Origin: Pseudomonadota bacterium
Lineage (GTDB): Bacteria; Desulfobacterota; Desulfovibrionia; Desulfovibrionales; Desulfovibrionaceae
DNA length: 64,000 bases
Direction: 5' to 3'
Assembly (NCBI GenBank): GCA_023419375.1
Contig: JAEZYD010000047.1
Location: 186,001-250,000, forward strand
Shown here: positions 58,628-64,000 of the stretch, one piece after another
Layout of the letters: every line of letters starts with the position of its first letter
How positions within the stretch are numbered: position 1 is the stretch's first letter
Notes under the pieces: model-generated
Database searches by the model: none
The model's input: the letters and a program-made list of their open reading frames with translations, nothing else
Told to the model about the DNA's origin: nothing
Translations under genes and position numbers: made by a program

Positions 58628-61462
58628 ATGCACGCACCCAAATTGCTGATAACCGCCCTTTTATTGACCCTGTGCTGTGCCCTGGCCTCTCCCGCCGTAT
58701 TTGCGGCGGAACCGACCCCCGCCGCCAAACAGGACGCCCCCAAGGCAGACGCTGCCAAGCCTGACACTGCCAAACCCGATGCCGCCAAACAGGACGCCCC
58801 CAAGGGCGACAAGGCTGACAAGGGTGACAAATCAGACAAACCTGACAAGGCCGACAAGCCCGCCGCCAAAGCCGATGCCAAGGCTGATGCCAAGGCCGAT
58901 GCCAAGGCTGATGCCAAGGCCGCCGCCAAGACCGACGCCAAGGCCGATGCCAAGGCTGATGCGAAAGCCGACGCCAAGGCTGACGCGAAAGCGGACCAAA
59001 AGGCGGACGACAAGGTTGAGGCCAAGGTTGACGCCAACGAAGAACCCGCCATCGCCACCCTGCCCCTGCGCGATCCCTGGGAAATGGTCTGGAGCGGCCA
59101 AAAGGCCATGCTCGATGAAATCACCCAGAAGGCCACGGCCATGGGCGACACCTTTGCCCAGCGGTCAACCAATCTGAGCCAGAAGGTTCAGCCCTTTATG
59201 GAAGAAGCGCGGCGTCTGCTGATGCTGCTCAATACGTATAAAAACTGGCCCAACCCCGTTGAGGCCGTCAGCCGCCGCATCACGGCCACGGTGCTCGATC
59301 TGCGCAAGGTGCTTGACCCTGTGCTGGTTGCGCGCACCGAAGCCCAGGCCCTGCTGGAACGCGTGGGCTATCTGGCAGACAGCATGCCTGAAGACCTGCA
59401 CGATGGCAGTCTTAGCCCGGAAATGCAGGAATACGGCAAAACGCTGGCGCTCACCCGTCTGCGCCTTACAGCCGTGCTGGCCCAGTACGACTCGGCCCTT
59501 GCTCCTGCGCTGGCGCTTATCAAACGGCTGGAAAAAATGCAGGAAGAGATCAACGCTCAGATCCCCCTGCTGTGGAAGAACTATTATCTGCAAAGTCCGG
59601 TGCCCTGGCTCAGCCCCGATGCATGGGCCGACTTTGGGCGGCAGATGCACTATTCCGTTCAGGGCATGATCCTGCGTCTGCCTGTGGAAGTTCCCGTCAC
59701 GCTTGAGCGTTGGGGCACCGCTGTGCTGCGTTTTATCCTCGGCCTGCTGCTTACCGGTGTGCTCACCGTGTTGCTGTACCGCCGCTGGGCCGCGCAGGAT
59801 AAAGACGAAAACAGCACCCTGCGGCATGTTTTCCGCGTCAGTCTGCCATGGCTGTGCGTGGGGCTGGCATTTCTTGGCAGTTCCATGTCCGCATCCGGCG
59901 AGTTCTTTCGCCTGTTTCTGGCCCTGGGCAACTTGTGCCTCATTGTGGCCCAGATACATCTGGCATGGGACCTGCGCCTGCTGAAATACCCCGAGGTGCC
60001 GCGCCAAAAGCCGCCCTTCTGGATACTCATTCAGCCAACGCTGTGTTCATACGTGCTGCTCTATCTGCCGCTGACCAAACCTCTGGTGCTGGTTATCTGG
60101 CTGTGCATCGTCATCATTTCCATCGTGCGGCAGCACCGCAGGCCCAAGCTTGATCTTGGCCCCATGCATGTGGAAACCAGCGTGCTTGAATGCGAACCCA
60201 TTGTGCTGTGGTTGTGCCTTGTGCTGACCCTGGCCGGGCTGCACATCTACAGCATGGTGCTGTATCTGCTCTTTGTCTCCTGCTCGCTGGCCCTGCAACT
60301 CTGCTTGGGCGGCATGGCTCTGGTCAGCAGCCTCAACGACAAACTGCCTCAGGAAGGCGTGCGCGCTGCCCTTGCGCACCTTGCCGTGGCGCTCTCCGCC
60401 CCGGTGGTGCTGGTTGCGGCCTTTGTGGGCGTTTCGCAGTGGGTCGGCACATTGCCCGGCGGCATGTATCTGCTCCAGCATTATGTTCTGCGCGGCGTCA
60501 ATGTGGGCGCTACGCAGTTCAACGTTGTGCACCTGCTGCTTATCATCACCATGTTCTACCTCACGCGCACGGCAGTCGCCATGGGGTCGCGCTTTCTGGC
60601 GCGCCTGCCCAAGCAGGGGCTGGCTATCGACGCCACGCTCATTCCGCCCATGCAGACGGCCTTTACCTATGCGCTGTGGTGCTGCTTCGGCCTGTTCGCC
60701 CTGCGCGCCGTGGGCATGGAACTGAGCAACCTTGCCATGGTAGCCGGTGGTCTTTCTGTCGGTATCGGTTTCGGCATGCAGACCATCGTCAATAACTTCC
60801 TGTCGGGTCTGATACTGATCTTCAGCCGCACCCTCCAGGCGGGCGATGTGGTGGAAGTGGGCGGCACTCAGGGCCGCGTGCGCAAGATCAGCGTGCGCGC
60901 CACCATGGTGGAAACCTTTGACAATGCCCTGATTATTGTCCCCAACTCGGAATTTGTGGCCAGCCGCCTTATCAACTGGACGCGCAACAGCCGCACCGTG
61001 CGCAGGGAAATCAAGGTCGGCGTGGCCTATGGCTCCGATGCCAACGCTGTGATGAAAATCCTGCTGGCAACGGCCAACGCCAACAGCAACGTGCTCAAAT
61101 ATCCCCCGCCGAGCGTGGCCTTTGCGGATTTTGGGGCCAGCACGCTTGATTTCAGCCTCAAATTCTGGGTGCGGGATTACGACGTGTCTGTTTCCACTGC
61201 TTCGGACATCCGTGTGGAAATCGAGCGCGAATTCCGCGAACAGCGCATTGAAATCGCCTTCCCGCAGCTTGATGTGAACATCAAGGAGCTGCCGCCCCGC
61301 ACAAGAGCGCCGCAACCGCCGACAGAGCCGCGCGCAAGCAGAAGACGCGCGCCGCGCCGCCCGCGCAAGGTGCTGCCCGCCGGGGCCAAGGGCAAGCCGG
61401 ACGGCAAAAATGCGCCAGCCGTTGCCCCCGATGACGGGGACGATGACGAGAACACCAACTAA
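58628..61462 (+). CDS. Large mechanosensitive channel (MscS superfamily) with Lys/Ala/Asp-rich segment
   Basis: A 944-residue protein with a signal peptide (ends VFAAE, about residue 27). Residues ~32-140 are almost only Ala, Lys and Asp in short AKAD-type repeats encoded by near-identical 12-bp units. A periplasmic helical region follows, then about ten membrane helices. The MscS core is near residues 660-870: FALRAVGMELSNLAMVAGGLSVGIGFGMQTIVNNFLSGLILIFSRTLQAGDVVEVGGTQGRVRKISVRATMVETFDNALIIVPNSEF. The C-terminal 50 residues are Arg/Pro-rich and end in an acidic cluster. It should relieve turgor under osmotic downshock. The ribosome site is GAGGATTCC. Confidence 0.88.
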   Translation: MHAPKLLITALLLTLCCALASPAVFAAEPTPAAKQDAPKADAAKPDTAKPDAAKQDAPKGDKADKGDKSDKPDKADKPAAKADAKADAKADAKADAKAAAKTDAKADAKADAKADAKADAKADQKADDKVEAKVDANEEPAIATLPLRDPWEMVWSGQKAMLDEITQKATAMGDTFAQRSTNLSQKVQPFMEEARRLLMLLNTYKNWPNPVEAVSRRITATVLDLRKVLDPVLVARTEAQALLERVGYLADSMPEDLHDGSLSPEMQEYGKTLALTRLRLTAVLAQYDSALAPALALIKRLEKMQEEINAQIPLLWKNYYLQSPVPWLSPDAWADFGRQMHYSVQGMILRLPVEVPVTLERWGTAVLRFILGLLLTGVLTVLLYRRWAAQDKDENSTLRHVFRVSLPWLCVGLAFLGSSMSASGEFFRLFLALGNLCLIVAQIHLAWDLRLLKYPEVPRQKPPFWILIQPTLCSYVLLYLPLTKPLVLVIWLCIVIISIVRQHRRPKLDLGPMHVETSVLECEPIVLWLCLVLTLAGLHIYSMVLYLLFVSCSLALQLCLGGMALVSSLNDKLPQEGVRAALAHLAVALSAPVVLVAAFVGVSQWVGTLPGGMYLLQHYVLRGVNVGATQFNVVHLLLIITMFYLTRTAVAMGSRFLARLPKQGLAIDATLIPPMQTAFTYALWCCFGLFALRAVGMELSNLAMVAGGLSVGIGFGMQTIVNNFLSGLILIFSRTLQAGDVVEVGGTQGRVRKISVRATMVETFDNALIIVPNSEFVASRLINWTRNSRTVRREIKVGVAYGSDANAVMKILLATANANSNVLKYPPPSVAFADFGASTLDFSLKFWVRDYDVSVSTASDIRVEIEREFREQRIEIAFPQLDVNIKELPPRTRAPQPPTEPRASRRRAPRRPRKVLPAGAKGKPDGKNAPAVAPDDGDDDENTN
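58860..58995 (+). repeat. 12-bp tandem repeats encoding AKAD
   Basis: Inside the mscS-like gene, GCCGATGCCAAG and close variants recur about ten times in tandem. The repeats encode Ala-Lys-Ala-Asp units and are a likely site of length change by slipped replication. Confidence 0.75.
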
Positions 61463-61600
61463 GCGCCTACCGCGCGAATGATCGCCGCAGCAATGCCCGG
61501 TTATCACGCGGGCATGCTGGCGGCCTTGCAAAACAGGGAAACGCGCTCTTGCAGCCCAGTTTTAACCGGCGCATCCGCGCCCGAACCACAGGAGAACACC

Positions 61601-61948
61601 ATGATCAACCGCGCTGATGCTCTGGAATGCTTCGAAAAGGAACTTTTTGGCGGTCCGGGCGCTGTCCACTTTACCAAGATCGTTGATGAAAACGGGCTGG
61701 CTGGCAAAGGCCGTCTGTTCAACATCGGCACTCTCAAGCCCGGCTGTGCCGTGGGCAACCACAAGCACAACGGCGAAATCGAGATATACTACATTCTTGA
61801 AGGCGAAGGCATTTACAACGACAACGGCGTTGAATCTTCCATCAAGGCTGGCGACGTGACCGTGTGCAACGATGGCGAAAGCCACGCCCTGCTCAATACC
61901 GGTTCCACGGATCTCAAGATGGTGGCCCTGATCCTGTTTACCAAGTAA
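61601..61948 (+). CDS. Small cupin-domain protein
   Basis: A 115-residue single-domain cupin. Motif 1 is GCAVGNHKHNGEIEIYYILEGEGIY (with the His-x-His, Glu metal ligands) and motif 2 is VTVCNDGESHALLNTG. All four usual metal ligands appear to be present. Function of such proteins varies (isomerases, sugar-binding, sensors) and cannot be chosen here. The start ATG 61601 follows CAGGAGAACACC. It lies about 140 bases after the mscS-like gene, with a hairpin (ATGCCCG/CGGGCAT) between; a bidirectional terminator follows. Confidence 0.8.
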   Translation: MINRADALECFEKELFGGPGAVHFTKIVDENGLAGKGRLFNIGTLKPGCAVGNHKHNGEIEIYYILEGEGIYNDNGVESSIKAGDVTVCNDGESHALLNTGSTDLKMVALILFTK

Positions 61949-61970
61949 ACAGCGCCGCCCCTCTGATATA

Positions 61971-62011
61971 AAACAAACGAGGCCCCTCAGTGAGGGGCCT
62001 CGTTTGTTTTA
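61971..62011. terminator. Bidirectional terminator between cupin and aldA
   Basis: AAACAAACGAGGCCCCTC (61971-61988) pairs perfectly with its complement, ending CGTTTGTTTT. The A and T runs at both ends allow termination on both strands. Confidence 0.93.
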
Positions 62012-62030
62012 GCATGCTTGCAATTATCCG

Positions 62031-63464
62031 TTAATACTGAATATAGGCCACATGAGTCTGGAGGTATTCCATGAGGCCGTGCTTGCCGTCCGCGCCGCCA
62101 ATGCCCGACTTGCGCCATCCGGCGTGGAAGCCCTGCATGGCCTCGAAGTTTTCGCGGTTCACGTAGGTCTCGCCAAACTTGAGGCGGTTCACCGCTTCCA
62201 TGGCCGTGGATACGTTGGTGGTGTAGATGGAGGACGTCAGGCCGTAGTCGCAGTCGTTGGCAAGGGCCAGGGCTTCATCCAGATCGTGGAAGGTCATCAT
62301 GGGCAGCACGGGGCCAAACACTTCGTCACGCACGATCTCCATGTCCTGGCGGCAGTTGCGCAGCAAGGTGGGCGTGTAGAAGTAGCCGGAATCGCGGTCT
62401 GCGGGCGCGCCGCCGACAACGGCTTCCGCGCCGTCCGCTTCCGCGCGCTTGACCATGCCGCTGATCTTTTCAAGATGCTCGGCGCTGATCTGGCTGCACA
62501 TGTCCGGGGCCGGATCGTCAAAAGGATTGCCCAGACGCACGGCGGCAAAGGCAGCCGCCAGTTTTTCGGCGAACATGTCAGCCACGCTTTCGTGCACGTA
62601 GAGGCGCTCCGCGCAGTTGCACACCTGCCCGCTGAACACCGTGCGCGAGGCCGTGACGGCCTTGACCGCCAGATCCATATCCGCATCGGCGCAGACAATG
62701 GCCGGGGCCTTGCCGCCCAGTTCCAGCGAAACCTTGGTGATGTTCTGCGCGCCAGCGGCAATGATGCGCTGCCCGGCCTCCACGCTGCCTGTCAGACTGA
62801 CCATATCCGTCATGGAGCTGGAAGAAAGGGCCTCGCCCAGGGTGCTGCCGCCGCCCGTAACAAAGTTTACAACGCCAGCGGGCAGATCCAGCTCCGTAAG
62901 CAGGTTGGCAAAATGCATGACCGTGGCCGGGGCGATGCTGCTGGGTTTGATAACCGTGGTGCAGCCCACGAGCAGCGAGGGGGCGACCTTGCGCGCCATG
63001 ACAAAGAAGGGGAAGTTCCACGGGCAGATGCCCACCACAACGCCAATGGGCTTGCGGTACAGCAGGATATTTTCGCGCGGGCGGTCGCTCTGGATGATCT
63101 CGCCCTCGTAGATGCGCGCCCATCCGGCATAGTAGTCAAAGTACTCTGCGGTGAGGTCGATCTCTACCTGTGCCAGGGGATGGGTTTTGGCCTGTTCCTC
63201 GGCGAGGATGCGCCCAAGCTCCAGCCTGTGCTTGCGGATAAGATCCGCCATTTTTTTAAGATACCCGGCGCGGGCCACCGCCGGAAGCGCCGCCCAGGCA
63301 TCCTGCGCCCTGTGCGCGGCTGCAAGCGCCGCCAGCCCGTCTTCGCGCCCGCCGTTGGGCGTCTGGGCCATTATTTTGCCAGTGGAGGGGTTCTCCACCT
63401 CAATCATTGCAAAGCCTGTGGGGGAAACCAATTTGCCGTTGATGAATTGTTGGTATGTACGCAT
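62031..63464 (-). CDS. aldA: AldA-type NAD-dependent aldehyde dehydrogenase
   Basis: A 477-residue enzyme closely resembling E. coli AldA (lactaldehyde/glycolaldehyde dehydrogenase) throughout, for instance ARRYEGEIIQSDRP-like WARIYEGEIIQSDRPRENILL, and the C-terminal FGETYVNRENFEAMQGFHAGWRKSGIGGADGKHG. The catalytic Cys is in SGQVCNCAERLYV and the general-base Glu in SLELGGKAPAIV. It oxidises lactaldehyde or glycolaldehyde to the acid. The start at 63464 follows CAAGGAG. It is a single gene, so regulation is not evident. Confidence 0.9.
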   Translation of the reverse strand: MRTYQQFINGKLVSPTGFAMIEVENPSTGKIMAQTPNGGREDGLAALAAAHRAQDAWAALPAVARAGYLKKMADLIRKHRLELGRILAEEQAKTHPLAQVEIDLTAEYFDYYAGWARIYEGEIIQSDRPRENILLYRKPIGVVVGICPWNFPFFVMARKVAPSLLVGCTTVIKPSSIAPATVMHFANLLTELDLPAGVVNFVTGGGSTLGEALSSSSMTDMVSLTGSVEAGQRIIAAGAQNITKVSLELGGKAPAIVCADADMDLAVKAVTASRTVFSGQVCNCAERLYVHESVADMFAEKLAAAFAAVRLGNPFDDPAPDMCSQISAEHLEKISGMVKRAEADGAEAVVGGAPADRDSGYFYTPTLLRNCRQDMEIVRDEVFGPVLPMMTFHDLDEALALANDCDYGLTSSIYTTNVSTAMEAVNRLKFGETYVNRENFEAMQGFHAGWRKSGIGGADGKHGLMEYLQTHVAYIQY

Positions 63465-63640
63465 GGTTGCTCCTTGGTTTGGGCAAGCATAGGCACACAT
63501 GGCAGCAAAGGTAAAGATGCTCCCCTTTTTACGTATTCAGCAAACGCGTATGGCCGCAAGGCGGGCCAACCGTGCAACGGCTCCCTCACCCTGCGGCCAT
63601 GCGCAACAGACGCCGCACAGGCGCTACGCTGTACGCGATT

Positions 63641-64000
63641 TTACATGTGTGAAATCACGGCCAACGCGCCGTCCATAAAGTGCTGGTCAACATCCTCGAT
63701 GGCGCCCTTGTCACAGGCCTGCGCGAGGGCAGGGTCAATGGGCAGGCGGGCAAGCACCTTCAGGCCGTGCCGCTGGGCTACGGCATCAATGTGGCTCTCG
63801 CCGAATATCTTGTATTCCTTGTTGTTATCCGGGCATTTGAAGTAGGAGTAATTCTCCACCAGCCCAAGGATGGGAATATCCATCTGGCGCGCCATATCAA
63901 TGGCTTTCTGCACGATCATGCTCACCAGCTCCTGCGGCGAGGTCACAACCACAATGCCGTCCACCGGCAGTGACTGGAACACGGTCAGCGGCACATCGCC
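63641..64000 (-). CDS. Mrp/ApbC-family iron-sulfur carrier ATPase, C-terminal part
   Basis: The last ~120 residues of a P-loop ATPase of the Mrp/NBP35 group; the N-terminal part with the Walker motif is beyond the right edge. The frame is open through the last base of the window (GDVPLTVFQ...). Conserved family features present are GIVVVTSPQELVSMIVQKAIDMARQMDIPILGLVENYSYFKCP and YKIFGES, with the VEN...FxCP motif that in Mrp and ApbC holds the bridging iron-sulfur cluster (only one of two Cys is visible here, in FKCPDNNKEY). It is on the minus strand. The role would be delivery of iron-sulfur clusters. Confidence 0.9.
   Translation of the reverse strand, partial: GDVPLTVFQSLPVDGIVVVTSPQELVSMIVQKAIDMARQMDIPILGLVENYSYFKCPDNNKEYKIFGESHIDAVAQRHGLKVLARLPIDPALAQACDKGAIEDVDQHFMDGALAVISHM

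Noticed and set aside
1..64000. CRISPR arrays, tRNA or rRNA genes, insertion sequences and phage genes
   Set aside because: Reading both strands I saw no regularly spaced repeats, no tRNA-like T-loop with matching acceptor stem, and no transposase, integrase or capsid motif.

Overview
The window (64 kb, GC-rich, dense coding) looks like chromosome of a sulfate-reducing deltaproteobacterium of the Desulfovibrionaceae. The pointers are an archaeal-type entry into the shikimate pathway (aminodeoxyheptulosonate synthase plus dehydroquinate synthase II), a bacterial fructose-2,6-bisphosphate kinase/phosphatase, a TauE-type sulfur-oxyanion exporter, polar-flagellum genes in the order flhB-flhA-flhF-flhG-fliA-cheY, and sigma-54 promoters. 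I assign the group by gene content only; no 16S or other marker is present. I found no rRNA, tRNA, CRISPR array, phage or insertion sequence.

Layout. 1-7.5 kb: end of hisI, hisG, a cysteine-cluster protein, a TauE/SafE exporter with a small membrane partner, a repeat-bearing gap, a PilZ protein, a small sigma-54-driven gene and tyrS. 7.5-11 kb: a membrane PAS-GGDEF diguanylate cyclase (minus strand) and the bifunctional PFK-2/FBPase-2. 10.9-18.5 kb, minus strand: ilvBN behind a Leu/Ile/Val leader peptide and terminator, a TerC-CorC fusion behind a structured leader, rpsB-tsf, and a DUF2079 membrane protein. 18.7-23.7 kb: M16C protease, CbiR-like cobamide phosphodiesterase, DHH phosphoesterase. 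23.7-29.4 kb: the aromatic amino-acid operon (ADTH synthase, DHQ synthase II, pheA, aroA, tyrA), controlled by a Trp/Tyr/Phe leader peptide whose RNA can form mutually exclusive terminator and antiterminator hairpins. 29.4-39.2 kb: a WbsX-like protein, then the flagellar export and regulation cluster. 39.3-50.6 kb, minus strand: a secreted unknown, an RND efflux operon (adaptor, pump, outer-membrane channel), an unknown membrane-anchored protein, and xdhC coupled to topA. 51-56.6 kb: two TraT-like lipoproteins, then a four-gene unit (lysozyme-like protein, GT9 glycosyltransferase, two small helical proteins) running from a sigma-54 promoter to a strong terminator. 56.8-64 kb: thiE and a DUF362 protein (minus), a large MscS-family channel with a low-complexity Lys/Ala/Asp segment, a cupin, an AldA-type aldehyde dehydrogenase and part of an Mrp/ApbC ATPase.

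The most notable signals are regulatory. Two independent transcription-attenuation leaders sit in front of amino-acid operons (aromatic and branched-chain). A compact promoter / three-way-junction / terminator arrangement precedes the TerC-CorC gene and resembles an uncharacterised riboswitch. Three sequences closely match the sigma-54 consensus and tie several unknown genes to the motility regulon. There is also a near-identical pair of 82-bp repeats, one forming part of a 34-nt perfect palindrome.

All functional assignments come from reading protein motifs by eye; no database search or folding program was run.
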